DNA of 64,000 bases from Clostridiales bacterium Firm_16 (GCA_001604185.1 LVAV01000013.1:1-64000); one strand, 5' to 3'. Counted from the stretch's first letter, positions 7,516 through 16,981 are shown. The notes: generated by a model from the sequence alone, not told the origin. Numbers and translations: made by a program.

Positions 7516-8532
7516 ATGAGAAAAGTAATCACAGTTTTACTGGCAATTTGTATGCTTATGGCACTCGCTTCATGTGCACATAAAAAACTATCATCCGCAA
7601 GCTTGAATAACACAACTACAGGAGTTGATATGGGAAAATTACAAGAGATCTATCCGGAGTTTTTCAATCTGAAAGGCGATCCATTTAAGGGCGTAGAAGT
7701 GTATGTATGGCAGATGAGCGAAGACAGCTATTCTTGTGGTCTGATGTTTGGGACAAACAGAACCAAGACTGACGAAGAAATCTGGGATCTTACTAAGAAA
7801 GCACTCACTATCGATGAAGCAAAAGCAATACTGGATCAATGTGCAAACAAAGATGAAGTATTCATTATCCCGGTAATACAACCGATTTCAAGCTATGCAT
7901 ATACCATTGATGATGAATACATAAAGAAGGTGCGAGACCTTTTCCCTGACATAAATCCCGCTCTTGTCACCACCCTCGCAGCTTACAGCGCCCCTGTTTC
8001 TGTGAACGAGACTGATATAGATAATCTGTTCAGTAAGGTCTGCCCTGCAGATGAGGCATTGAAAGCAGCGAAGGAGAAAGGCATAGTCGTAATCGAAGAT
8101 GCAATCACCTGCGTCTCCGGAAAAGAAACCATGGAATCTTTCTATGCAACTGTTTCCGAGGGAAATGCGGCCTCTATTCTCATTGCACAGTACTATGGTC
8201 CTCTGAAAAAGAGTCAAGTTTCAAATGAGCTCTATGAACAAGAGAAGGACAATTATCCTGTACTGTATTTCTATATGGTAGAGTTCGACGGAAAACAATT
8301 CACGACAAAGGTTCGTGAAAGTACCTCGGAAAAGATAGAATCGGAAAAGACCTTTACATATCTGAAGCACTTTACAGGCAATGCTCCAGAAACTGCACTG
8401 ATCGCAAAGTACGAATACTACGTACTTGTAGATAACGAAGATGTGACGTGGGAAGATATCGAAAAGGGAATGTTTAGTTCGCAATTAGGTGATTATATCG
8501 AACACCACACGATTTTCTCGGATTGCAAATAG
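7516..8532 (+). CDS. Lipoprotein, third gene of the blaI-M56 operon
   Basis: The 338-residue protein begins with a short signal peptide and lipobox L-A-S-C (Cys about residue 20). I do not recognise a domain. It is acidic and mixed alpha/beta in appearance, with no HExxH or enzyme motif I can name. It lies 17 nt after the M56 gene with its own AGAGG site, and no terminator is seen between them. It therefore most likely belongs to the regulon of the repressor, as target or accessory sensor. Its codon use is more AT-rich than the neighbours. Confidence 0.75.
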   Translation: MRKVITVLLAICMLMALASCAHKKLSSASLNNTTTGVDMGKLQEIYPEFFNLKGDPFKGVEVYVWQMSEDSYSCGLMFGTNRTKTDEEIWDLTKKALTIDEAKAILDQCANKDEVFIIPVIQPISSYAYTIDDEYIKKVRDLFPDINPALVTTLAAYSAPVSVNETDIDNLFSKVCPADEALKAAKEKGIVVIEDAITCVSGKETMESFYATVSEGNAASILIAQYYGPLKKSQVSNELYEQEKDNYPVLYFYMVEFDGKQFTTKVRESTSEKIESEKTFTYLKHFTGNAPETALIAKYEYYVLVDNEDVTWEDIEKGMFSSQLGDYIEHHTIFSDCK

Positions 8533-8710
8533 GGCGGATACCTCTTACTGTTCTAATGGTTACGTAAGACTTTCTTCCACTGATCTTCATGTACGGATAT
8601 TCCTGATTCTGGTTCATGTTTTAGGGGCAAGCCCTTAGAAATAATTATACCATCCGATTCACGAAGCGGACGCTTTTCATGGCATAAAGAGATCGTTTTC
8701 GTGTGCTTTT

Positions 8711-9709
8711 TCATACACCCATACCTAAGTACGGAACATCGTTGATAAGGAGCTGCATTGAGGTCCCGATGTCTTCAACATCCGGAAGTTCATCTTCTCT
8801 TGCCGCACACTCAAATTCATCGACTATATACTCGATAATGGTCATATCGATGAACAACGCCAGCTGGTCGAGAAGTTCTTTCGCCACATCAGTTTCGGTC
8901 CGATAGCCGTCCAGGACCGTCTTGAAATAGTGATCCATAAATGCTCTTTTCTTCTTGGAATCGTTCTCGAACATACACCAACCGACACCGTGCGTCCAGG
9001 CATGCGCAAGATCGAACATGTACCAGCAGTAGATGCAGTTATCGAAATCGAAGACAGTGATGTCTCCCGTCTTCATATCAACATGGTAATTGCCGTCGCA
9101 GAAATCAAAGTGTACAAGTCCGAATCCGTCCTGATCCACAGGAAGTTGTTTATACGTATCCAGACGTTTTGAAATCGCGGCCTTCAGTTCAGCATAAGAA
9201 TCCGGGATCAGGAGGTCAATATACTCCATGTTGTACTTGTCGAAGAATGTGGCACGTTTATGCTCCGGAGTGTACTGCTTGGACAAACGGTGGATCGCCC
9301 CAAGAGCTTTTCCCGTATTATAGAAATACTCTTCCAGAGGTGCGCCTTCACGATAGCGGTATCCGTTGTCTACCATCAGCATGCCTTTCGCATAGGCAAA
9401 AAGACTGATGTAAACTGTTCCCTCTTCATCCTCGATACACTCGACGAAACGTCCGTTTTTCGAGGGGATCACATCCACAACGGGTGCGCCGTGTTCCGAA
9501 AGATAGTGAATGAATTCCGTCTCCGCGAGATAGTCTTCCAGTGTGCGGTCGTGGAGATCGGAGATGCGGAGAACGTAATCCTTTTCCCCGTTTTTCGAGC
9601 AGACAATGATGCGGTTCCGGCCGCCTTCGTGCTCCGAAACTTCATTGAGTGCGTATGCTTCCAGTTCAAATAATTCTTTGGTTAGATCGAAAATGTTTTT
9701 AGTAATCAC
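8711..9709 (-). CDS. Aminoglycoside-phosphotransferase-fold kinase
   Basis: The 332-residue protein has the APH/choline-kinase fold signature: catalytic loop H-F-D-F-C-D-G-N (the HxDxxxxN Brenner motif) followed by the metal-binding F-D-F-D-N. An N-terminal lobe with a conserved Lys/Arg strand precedes it. Family members phosphorylate small molecules such as aminoglycosides, homoserine, methylthioribose or choline. The N-P-x motifs needed to choose a substrate are not evident, so resistance should not be assumed. It is a single gene between convergent and divergent neighbours, and no operon is seen. Confidence 0.82.
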   Translation of the reverse strand: MITKNIFDLTKELFELEAYALNEVSEHEGGRNRIIVCSKNGEKDYVLRISDLHDRTLEDYLAETEFIHYLSEHGAPVVDVIPSKNGRFVECIEDEEGTVYISLFAYAKGMLMVDNGYRYREGAPLEEYFYNTGKALGAIHRLSKQYTPEHKRATFFDKYNMEYIDLLIPDSYAELKAAISKRLDTYKQLPVDQDGFGLVHFDFCDGNYHVDMKTGDITVFDFDNCIYCWYMFDLAHAWTHGVGWCMFENDSKKKRAFMDHYFKTVLDGYRTETDVAKELLDQLALFIDMTIIEYIVDEFECAAREDELPDVEDIGTSMQLLINDVPYLGMGV

Positions 9710-9819
9710 GACTCCTTTTCATCTGCCCACAAAGGGCCACTCATATTTCTACCAATTTCATTGTATCGGAACTACTGCTTTGTGTCGTTAGCCTGAAAGT
9801 ATAAACTGCTTCAAACTTC

Positions 9820-9849
9820 TTGGTTTCACTTATTCTGTGAGGATATAAT
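9820..9849 (+). promoter_or_regulatory. Promoter of the S51-like peptidase gene
   Basis: TTGGTT (9820-9825) and a perfect TATAAT (9844-9849) are separated by 18 bp. The predicted transcript starts about 33 nt before the ATG at 9890. Confidence 0.6.
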
Positions 9850-9889
9850 ACGTGTATAACCTATTGAGTGAAATGATTGGAGTATATAT

Positions 9890-10561
9890 ATGAGAGCGAA
9901 CTTTGTTGCGGTGTTCAGCGGGTTTCCGGAACACCATTTTTCAGAAGAAATAACGATGCGTTTGCGTCAGGAATTAAAAGAGAGAAAGAGTATTGTTTTT
10001 ATCACCGCCTGCCCGCTTGACTATGAGCAAAATGACGATGACTGTGACGGCATGCATGAGATGTTCGTAGAGCAGGGACTGGCTTTTGAAAACCATTGTG
10101 TGATTGACAAGCGCACGGATCCTTCAGAGGCGAAGAAGCTTGTCGAAAACGCGGACTGCATATTCCTCATGGGTGGAGGAGTTTGCGAAGAACAGCTCGA
10201 ATTGATCCGCGAGAAAGGATGCTATGATGCGTTGCTTCATTGTCGCGCGGCGATCTTCGGAGTGAGTGCCGGTTCCATGAACCTGGCAAAGACTGTAGTG
10301 GATTTCTTTGAGTCCTTGGAGCCATTTGAAGGACTTGGGTTCACGAATACTACGGTGAGCTGCCACCATGATCCTGAGGATTCCTGGCGGTATGAGAAAA
10401 CACTTGAGATGTCTGAGGATCGCGTGGTGTATGCCATGGAAGATATGAGTGCGTTCTTTCTCCGCGAAGGAAAGATCGACGTCGTCGGGAAGATCTACCG
10501 CGTGGAGAACAGAGTGCTTCGGCTGCTGACTGAGGAAGATATCAGGGAGCTTGAAGGCTAG
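9890..10561 (+). CDS. Peptidase S51 / class I glutamine-amidotransferase-like protein
   Basis: The 223-residue protein has the flavodoxin-like fold of the dipeptidase E group. G-V-S-A-G-S-M places the nucleophile at Ser126, and F-L-M-G-G-G-V just before it is the glycine-rich turn typical of the family. H-H-D-P later in the chain could hold the catalytic His. Family members cleave N-terminal Asp dipeptides or cyanophycin; the exact substrate is not decided here. A remnant P-loop gene begins 11 nt downstream and was probably co-transcribed. Confidence 0.82.
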   Translation: MRANFVAVFSGFPEHHFSEEITMRLRQELKERKSIVFITACPLDYEQNDDDCDGMHEMFVEQGLAFENHCVIDKRTDPSEAKKLVENADCIFLMGGGVCEEQLELIREKGCYDALLHCRAAIFGVSAGSMNLAKTVVDFFESLEPFEGLGFTNTTVSCHHDPEDSWRYEKTLEMSEDRVVYAMEDMSAFFLREGKIDVVGKIYRVENRVLRLLTEEDIRELEG

Positions 10562-10571
10562 GAGATGAAAA

Positions 10572-10664
10572 ATGAGTAACAGATTGATCATGCTGGAAGG
10601 GCTCCCCGGAACGGGCAAATCGACCAATTCCTTTAAGCTATATGAACAGCTTGTTTTCAAATAA
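10572..10664 (+). pseudogene. Truncated P-loop kinase-like gene (N-terminal 30 codons only)
   Basis: A well-placed GGAG and ATG start a 30-residue peptide: M-S-N-R-L-I-M-L-E-G-L-P-G-T-G-K-S-T, then N-S-F-K-L-Y-E-Q-L-V-F-K and a stop. The Walker A motif and the strand before it are those of P-loop NTPases/kinases that normally run for 200-300 residues. Nothing downstream continues it before the convergent gene stops at 10677. It looks like the 5' remnant of a gene lost by deletion, and was translationally linked to the peptidase gene. A functional micropeptide cannot be excluded but seems unlikely. Confidence 0.75.
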
Positions 10665-10676
10665 ACAATTTACCGA

Positions 10677-13037
10677 TTACGCTTCCAGATAGATCCAGAA
10701 TGCGGGCCGGACTGCGTTTGTTCCGGCAAAGACGCTGCGGCCGCCGTAGTTTACGGTACCGTCTTCGCTTACGTATGATCCGGGTGTGCGCAGCCACCAC
10801 TTGCTAGATCCGGCATCTTCACGTCCGCCTTTGGCGCGACAGTAAGCGGTTCCCTGACATGCACGTCGTGCATTGTTGGAAGCGAAATACAGGTTGGCTT
10901 CTACGCTGCTCAGGAGGAAGATCCTGTCGATGGTATCTTTCTCCGATGTTGTGCTGTATGACGGGGTCTTGTCAGCCGCTACGGGCATTTTCAAGATCAT
11001 CTTCATTTCTTTTTCGTCAAAAGCACTTTCGATAAACACTTCATTCAACCACTTTCGGAGCGAGCAGTTTTCCCATGTGACCTCTGTATTGCTCTCGCTG
11101 TACTTCTGGAAATCGAGGGCGTCTTTGCTGACCAGAAGAGCCTTGTTTCCGTCGTGCTTCAGCACAAGCCATTCGATGTCGGAGATCTCACCCTTTGCTG
11201 TCTGAGGATAGTGACCAAACATGATCTTCACAAACCCTTTGTACATACAGACCTGCTTGAGGTTTTTCTCGCTTACGATCTCGGTAACACGAGGATTGGA
11301 CAGCAAAGCCAGCATCGCTTGACCGAAGCTCCATTCGACGGTGTTTTCTTCCACACCTCCGGTGACCCTCGTGTGAAGTACGGCGGCATCAGCTCTTGCT
11401 GCGGCAAGGGCTTTTAACACATCTTCTTTCGTTGTAAATCCACCGAGCCGTTCATTTCCGTAAGCAAGCTTGGCATCGAACTGATTCATCATCTCAGAAG
11501 CATCCGAAATCTCGCTTTCCAGGCGCTTCTTCTCCTTGCCGGAAAACATTCCGAGGGAATCATGCCGGGAACGAAGTTCGGTCAGTTTCTCAGCGGTCTT
11601 TTTCTTCTGGTCGTTAATCTGGTTCATCTCCAGAACGATCTGATCGAAGCTGTCGCTGATTCTATTCAGATTGGCCACCTTCTGCTTCGCATCCGCATAC
11701 TGCTGTGCAAGAGACTGTCCGTTGCAGGTAAACGTGGCGATGACTTTTTCCGCGGCCTCCTGGGCTGCCTTTTCTGCCTGCTGTCTCTTTTTCTCTTCTT
11801 CCTTAATGCGCATCATTTCCGCGGATTTATACGCTGCAATGTATCCGTTAATGTCGTTCCTCAATGCATCGCTTCCGTAGCGCAGTGCTTTCTGCGTATT
11901 GACGTTATTCTCGAAGGCAGTCACATCGCTTATCAGACCGAGATGTACGACCTGCAGATCTGCCATCGCTTTCACCAGGTATGCTTCACCGTCAGTCGGA
12001 TCAATATCCAGTACTTTCTCCGCGTATCTCTGCGCGTTGCTCCATTCCCCTTCCGAAACGAACATGAACGCACGCTTGATCAGACCGATCTTTGTCAGGT
12101 CTCCTTGCTTTAAGGTGCCCGTAGCCGGTGAAGTCTGTGTCTTCGATCCCATTATCTTCTCGATTCCGCGGATCAGATCCTGCATGGCGCCGACTTTCCC
12201 CATGTCCTGCGCCTGAAGTCTGGCGAATTCCTTGGGCATATCGTAGGCATCGATCCCTTTATAGCAGGGGATCAAGGTCTTCTTGGCACCCTTTTCAATC
12301 AGACTTAAGAACCGGCTCCACTCATTCTTAACCCAGACGGAGTTATAGTATTCGTAATCCGTTCCGAAGGCCAGCATGATCTTGGCAGAATTGAGCGCTG
12401 CAAAAATATAGGGTTCATATTCCTGTCCCAGTTTGTCTTCGAGGGTGATCCGCGAGAAGAATACTTTATACCCTTTCTCAACAAGTGCATTGTATACATC
12501 CTGGGCGATCACGCTGTCGATGGTACGATTGCCTGTATCATCGGTTTCTTTGTAGCAAATGAAAATATCGTAAGGGGCTTCTTTGGAAGATACTTCATTA
12601 ATGGCGACACGTAGTGCCTCGATTGCTTTCGCTTCGTCCCGATACACGGAACGGGCGATCGTATCGGAGCATTCCATTACCATCTCGAAATCCGGATCAT
12701 CCATGATGCTGTCGAAAGAGGATCTGTGACAGGTCGGGACCTTCTTTCCGGTTCCGGGGTCGTCCACATATTCGATACCGAACTTACAAAGCAGCAGTCC
12801 CCAATAGGCTTCCGCTTCTTCCGGATATTCCGATGCAATCGTTTCATATACTCCGGAAGCTTTATCGAATTCACATGCACTCCGTAATCTGTTCGCACGC
12901 GAAAACAAGTTGATCTTCTTTTCGGTGTCTAATTGCGGGATGGTCTGCACGGATCCACAGTATCCGCATTTACATACGGTCATACCTTCCTTGATATCCA
13001 GGGACCCTCCACACATTTTGCATTTAAATACTGTCAT
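10677..13037 (-). CDS. Zinc-ribbon / TIR / coiled-coil / DUF6273-like protein
   Basis: This 786-residue cytoplasmic protein is modular. Residues 5-30 form a zinc ribbon (C-x2-C then C-x-C-x2-C). A TPR-like region follows to about 110. Residues about 153-290 are a TIR domain: Y-D-I-F-I-C-Y-K-E, then V-F-F-S-R-I-T-L-E-D-K-L-G. V-W-V-K-N-E-W supplies the position of the catalytic Glu in NADase TIRs. TPR-like and coiled-coil segments span 300-540. The C-terminal 200 residues end W-W-L-R-T-P-G ... V-R-P-A-F-W-I, as in DUF6273 domains. It starts 38 nt after the giant LRR gene on the same strand with GAGGTG, so co-transcription is likely. Effector or sensor roles are inference. Confidence 0.8.
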   Translation of the reverse strand: MTVFKCKMCGGSLDIKEGMTVCKCGYCGSVQTIPQLDTEKKINLFSRANRLRSACEFDKASGVYETIASEYPEEAEAYWGLLLCKFGIEYVDDPGTGKKVPTCHRSSFDSIMDDPDFEMVMECSDTIARSVYRDEAKAIEALRVAINEVSSKEAPYDIFICYKETDDTGNRTIDSVIAQDVYNALVEKGYKVFFSRITLEDKLGQEYEPYIFAALNSAKIMLAFGTDYEYYNSVWVKNEWSRFLSLIEKGAKKTLIPCYKGIDAYDMPKEFARLQAQDMGKVGAMQDLIRGIEKIMGSKTQTSPATGTLKQGDLTKIGLIKRAFMFVSEGEWSNAQRYAEKVLDIDPTDGEAYLVKAMADLQVVHLGLISDVTAFENNVNTQKALRYGSDALRNDINGYIAAYKSAEMMRIKEEEKKRQQAEKAAQEAAEKVIATFTCNGQSLAQQYADAKQKVANLNRISDSFDQIVLEMNQINDQKKKTAEKLTELRSRHDSLGMFSGKEKKRLESEISDASEMMNQFDAKLAYGNERLGGFTTKEDVLKALAAARADAAVLHTRVTGGVEENTVEWSFGQAMLALLSNPRVTEIVSEKNLKQVCMYKGFVKIMFGHYPQTAKGEISDIEWLVLKHDGNKALLVSKDALDFQKYSESNTEVTWENCSLRKWLNEVFIESAFDEKEMKMILKMPVAADKTPSYSTTSEKDTIDRIFLLSSVEANLYFASNNARRACQGTAYCRAKGGREDAGSSKWWLRTPGSYVSEDGTVNYGGRSVFAGTNAVRPAFWIYLEA

Positions 13038-13075
13038 AGTTTCTCACACCTCTTGTTGATGTATCTTCATGTAGC

Positions 13076-16000
13076 TCAGATCGTTCCGCGATCGATGCCG
13101 TACTTCTTACAGATGCTTGTGAACTCCGCAGACTGCCCGAAGAACTGCATCACGCTGTACTTCGTCTGCGCACCTTTTCGGATCTCACCTGCCCAGTAGG
13201 TCACCTCATCCTTGGCCGGCTCACGTCCCATGAAGGTCGTGTACAGGCGACGGATGTATTCCTCATCTTTCAGCTTGAATCCTTCGAATTCATCGCTGGT
13301 GAAGAACAGCTTGGCCGCTGAGCATCCGGTCTGCTCGAGATTCGTGAGCGCTAAGGACCAGTACTGTAATCCCTTTTCCTCCGGATCTCTTCCAAGACAG
13401 CAAGTGTAGAGTCTGGTCGCGAATTCGATCGCATTCTTCGATGCAAAAGTCGCCTTATGCCATTGTGCTCCGGATTTCACGCCATAGGTGGCGCAGACAT
13501 TGCACCACTCTGTGGATTCGATGAAATCGTTGACCACTTCAGCACGTGTCTTGGCGCCGCTCTTGATCGCATCTACCCAGCCTTTCTTTCCGGCTGCATC
13601 GGATTCACGATCGAAGAATGTAGCATACAGTGTCTCGACGAAATCCTCTACAGAGAGATTTCTCTTCATGAACTCATCTGCATCCAGCAGGAAGAAGCGG
13701 GCACAATCCGCACCGGTCTTCCCTTCTTCCACGACCTGCTTCACCCAGAAAGCCTTGCCTTCCGGCTCTGAAGCTCGGTTCAGAGCGACTACATACAGAC
13801 GCTCCACGAAATCCTCGAAAGTAGGATCTTTTGCCGGAACAGTCGGTGTAGGCGTGACTGTCGGTTTCTTTGTCGGAACCTTCGTAGGTACCTTGGTTGG
13901 CGTCTTCGTCGGAGCCTTGGTAGGTTTCTTAGTCGGAGCCTTCGTCGGACTCTTTGTCGGAGTCTTGGTAGGTGTCTTAGTCGGCGCCTTCGTTGGACTC
14001 TTTGTCGGAGTCTTGGTAGGTGTCTTTGTCGGCGCCTTCGTCGGACTCTTTGTCGGAGTCTTGGTAGGTGTCTTTGTCGGCACCTTCGTCGGACTCTTTG
14101 TCGGAGTCTTGGTAGGTGTCTTTGTCGGCACCTTCGTCGGACTCTTAGTAGGTGCCTTAGTCGGCGTCTTCGTCGGACTCTTTGTCGGAGCCTTAGTTGG
14201 TGTCTTAGTCGGAGTCTTCGTCGGATTCTTTGTCGGAGTCTTGGTAGGAGTCTTTGTTGGCGTCTTCGTCGGTTTCTTTGTCGGAGTCGGTGTATTTGTA
14301 GGCGTCGGTGTCGGCAGAATAAGCGTCACGCCGGTCACCTTCGTACTCTTGTCGAAGGAGATCCACATATCCGTCTGGTTCTCTTTAAGAACATAGTAAT
14401 ATGTTCCGTCTTCACTGATCTTAAATCCACCGTACTCTTTAATCTTTGCCTTCGTATACTCACTGTTCAGGCAGGAAAGATCCAGGCTCTGGAATTTGTT
14501 GTTATGCGTCAGCAGAACCTTCGCAGGAAAACCGTTCGGCAGGATCAGTTCTGTCAGAAGGTTATCGTTACAGGTCAATTCATCCAGATAGTAGAGCGCA
14601 TTCGTTACATCCAGCTTTGTCAGCAGATTATGCGAGCAGCTTATATACTGGAGCCTCGGCGCTCTCTTGATCTCGAGGGAAGTCAGGTTATTACTGTCGC
14701 AATACAGCGCTCTGATATAGGACCAGTCTGACAAAGTAAATGACGTCAGCTGATTGTTTCTACAGTTGATCGTACTTGGCGCGCATCCATCTGGGAGAGT
14801 GAGTGTTTTCAATGCATTATTATTGCAGTAAAAATACAGGAGCCCCTTACAGTCATCGATCTGTAAAGTGGTTATTTTATTATCGTTGCAATGCAAAGTC
14901 TCAAGACTGGAACAACCGTCAAGTTTCAGGCTGGAAAGCTTATTATTCGCACACTCCAGAGTATTCAACGCACTAAGGCCACTGACGTTTATCGAAGTCA
15001 GCGCGTTATTATTACAATATACACTTTTCAGTTTCGTATTCTTCGACAGATCCAGACTGGTCAGCTTATTCTTATTGCAATCGAATGATTCAAGTTCTGT
15101 CAGGTATTCAATACCTTTCACGGACTTAATCTCATCGTCTGTCACACGGAGTTGCTTAAAATTCGCAATTTCATCGAAGGTCAGAAATCCATCATTACAG
15201 AACGAGGCAAAATATGTCAGTCTAACACGGAAAGCCGCATCCGGAAAATGCTCCTCATCGATCGGAATACCTTCCTTCAATTGCGGTTCATATTTTACTG
15301 TACAGTCATTGATTACCGGCTTCGTTGCAAGATTATTAAATCGGCAATCCAAGTAATCGAGTGCATCTGCCCCGTCCAGTTTCAAACTTGTCAGAAGGTT
15401 AAACTCACAAGAGACCTCCGTCAGTTCCTTATTCTTTGAAACATCCAGCTCCGTAAGTTTATTCTTCGCACAATCCAGAAACGTAAGTTTACTGTTCGAA
15501 CTGACATCCAGATCGGTCAGCTTATTCTTTCTGCAATCTAATCTGGTCAATCCGGGCAGGTTACTGACATCGAGCTGTCCCAGTGAATTATAGGAGCATG
15601 TTGCCAGCCTGAGTGTAGAAGTCGCAGGGAAGATCAGACTGGTCAGGAAGTTCGAAGAACAGTACAGTTCCTTAAGCTGAGTATTCTTGCTAAGGTCCAG
15701 ACCGGTCAACTGGTTATCGCCGATGCTAATCTCAGTCAGCTTGGTACATGAAGTAAAATCCGCTTCTTTCAGGTCGCAAGATGAACAATTCACTGTTTTC
15801 AGCTCCAGGAGATTACTCAGATCCAGTTTCCCAATAGGAGTTCCGACCAGATACAACGACACAATCTTCGTATTCTTTCTCAGATCCAGACTATTTACTT
15901 CCATATGTATCGCGGAAAGAGTCTCAAGTAACGGGTTTGAAGTAATATCCAGGTTCTTGATCGGATTGTCTCCACATGTCAAAATTTTAAGTTTCGGATT

Positions 16001-16981
16001 CCCGCTGACATCCAGTTTCGTCAACTGGTTCTCCTGACACCTTAGTGTTTGCAGCTTCGGATTGTGACTGACATCCAGGCTGGTCAAAGCACAGCATCCA
16101 CAATCGAGGGATTCCAGATCCGTCATTTTACTGACCACGAGTGTGTCGATTTTCGTTGAAGAACAGTCCAGGGTTTTCAGTTTCGTTAGCTTATCGATCT
16201 TTAGAGTATCCAGATTATAGTTCTGACAGCAATATAAAGATGTCAGGGCTGTATTGTTCTGAACATCAAGCGCAGTCAACTTGTTATTGGATACAAAAAG
16301 GCTTTCCAGGGTAGTAATATGGCCGATCTTTAGTTCGGTCAATTTGTTGTTGTTAAGCGTTAAGTTTGTCAAGGCAGAGCATTCTGTCAGATCAATACTC
16401 TCCAGACCGCAGCCACTGATCGCAAGGTGCTCAAGTTTCGGGCCATTGGATTTACTTACCTTGAACGTCTTGATCGGCGAACTGTAGATAAGAAGACTCG
16501 TCAGATTGACCGTCTTGCTGACATCCAATTCTTCAAGATCTGACATAAAGACATAGATCAAGTCTAATTTAGGATTCGATCCGAGATTCAATTCGATCAG
16601 TTCAGGTTCTTCTATCGTGATCATCCTTATCGTTGTACTAAAGGACAGGTCCAGTGATTTAATCTTGTTGCCTTGGAGGCTGAGTGAATATAGTGAGGTA
16701 AAGTGCTCGATGCCGGTCATATCTGAAACCTGCTTCGCAGAATTGTCTAATGCAGAGATACTGATCGTCTTCACTTTCTTGATCTCTTCTTCGGATAATC
16801 CAGGTTCGCCATCTGTATCGAAGGTCTTCACGTAATCCCGGAAATTCGGATCCGGAAAATTCGTCTCATTGATTGCCAGGACATCACCGTCAGCGCGCGT
16901 TTTTGCCGCTTCATAAATACTGATTCCGGTAAAGATGACACCCGCCATAAGAAGTGCGGAAACGACACACCTACTTTTCAT
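13076..16981 (-). CDS. Giant secreted LRR protein with PTK linker and C-terminal DUF4214 module
   Basis: This 1301-residue protein has a signal peptide (about 1-32). Then come two consecutive blocks, each an N-F-P-D/H-F-P-D cap with an acidic EF-hand-like loop followed by about 21-residue leucine-rich repeats of the type L-T-x-L-D-V-S-x-N-x-x-L-x-x-L-x-C-x-x-N (about 34-560 and 575-860). A Thr-Pro-Lys linker (about 890-1050) leads to four DUF4214 repeats (1055-1301). LRR arrays usually bind proteins or glycans. The start at 16981 is preferred over an ATG 21 nt upstream because AAGGAG lies 9 nt before it. The TIR gene follows after 38 nt without a terminator. Confidence 0.88.
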   Translation of the reverse strand: MKSRCVVSALLMAGVIFTGISIYEAAKTRADGDVLAINETNFPDPNFRDYVKTFDTDGEPGLSEEEIKKVKTISISALDNSAKQVSDMTGIEHFTSLYSLSLQGNKIKSLDLSFSTTIRMITIEEPELIELNLGSNPKLDLIYVFMSDLEELDVSKTVNLTSLLIYSSPIKTFKVSKSNGPKLEHLAISGCGLESIDLTECSALTNLTLNNNKLTELKIGHITTLESLFVSNNKLTALDVQNNTALTSLYCCQNYNLDTLKIDKLTKLKTLDCSSTKIDTLVVSKMTDLESLDCGCCALTSLDVSHNPKLQTLRCQENQLTKLDVSGNPKLKILTCGDNPIKNLDITSNPLLETLSAIHMEVNSLDLRKNTKIVSLYLVGTPIGKLDLSNLLELKTVNCSSCDLKEADFTSCTKLTEISIGDNQLTGLDLSKNTQLKELYCSSNFLTSLIFPATSTLRLATCSYNSLGQLDVSNLPGLTRLDCRKNKLTDLDVSSNSKLTFLDCAKNKLTELDVSKNKELTEVSCEFNLLTSLKLDGADALDYLDCRFNNLATKPVINDCTVKYEPQLKEGIPIDEEHFPDAAFRVRLTYFASFCNDGFLTFDEIANFKQLRVTDDEIKSVKGIEYLTELESFDCNKNKLTSLDLSKNTKLKSVYCNNNALTSINVSGLSALNTLECANNKLSSLKLDGCSSLETLHCNDNKITTLQIDDCKGLLYFYCNNNALKTLTLPDGCAPSTINCRNNQLTSFTLSDWSYIRALYCDSNNLTSLEIKRAPRLQYISCSHNLLTKLDVTNALYYLDELTCNDNLLTELILPNGFPAKVLLTHNNKFQSLDLSCLNSEYTKAKIKEYGGFKISEDGTYYYVLKENQTDMWISFDKSTKVTGVTLILPTPTPTNTPTPTKKPTKTPTKTPTKTPTKNPTKTPTKTPTKAPTKSPTKTPTKAPTKSPTKVPTKTPTKTPTKSPTKVPTKTPTKTPTKSPTKAPTKTPTKTPTKSPTKAPTKTPTKTPTKSPTKAPTKKPTKAPTKTPTKVPTKVPTKKPTVTPTPTVPAKDPTFEDFVERLYVVALNRASEPEGKAFWVKQVVEEGKTGADCARFFLLDADEFMKRNLSVEDFVETLYATFFDRESDAAGKKGWVDAIKSGAKTRAEVVNDFIESTEWCNVCATYGVKSGAQWHKATFASKNAIEFATRLYTCCLGRDPEEKGLQYWSLALTNLEQTGCSAAKLFFTSDEFEGFKLKDEEYIRRLYTTFMGREPAKDEVTYWAGEIRKGAQTKYSVMQFFGQSAEFTSICKKYGIDRGTI
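13830..14310 (-). repeat. PTK-linker coding repeat with a 48-bp tandem unit
   Basis: The linker codes for P-T-K-x units (12 bp each). Within it a larger 48-bp unit recurs with exact spacing: GTCTTGGTAGGTGTCTT begins at 13962, 14010, 14058 and 14106. The copies are nearly identical, so unit gain or loss by slippage is expected to change linker length between strains. Confidence 0.85.

Noticed and set aside
8711..9709. Aminoglycoside resistance gene
   Set aside because: Only the general APH fold is supported. Many such kinases act on other small molecules, and no resistance-specific context is seen.
10677..13037. Thoeris anti-phage system
   Set aside because: A TIR domain is present, but there is no ThsA-like gene nearby, and the zinc-ribbon/DUF6273 architecture is not ThsB.
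13830..14310. CRISPR array
   Set aside because: The repeats are contiguous, in frame and code Pro-Thr-Lys; there are no unique spacers.
13488..14396. Long plus-strand frame coding Val/Gly/Phe repeats that look like membrane helices
   Set aside because: It is the antisense reading of the PTK linker repeat. It has no ribosome site or promoter, and the minus-strand gene is far better supported. The same applies to 21084-21629 and 21810-22148.
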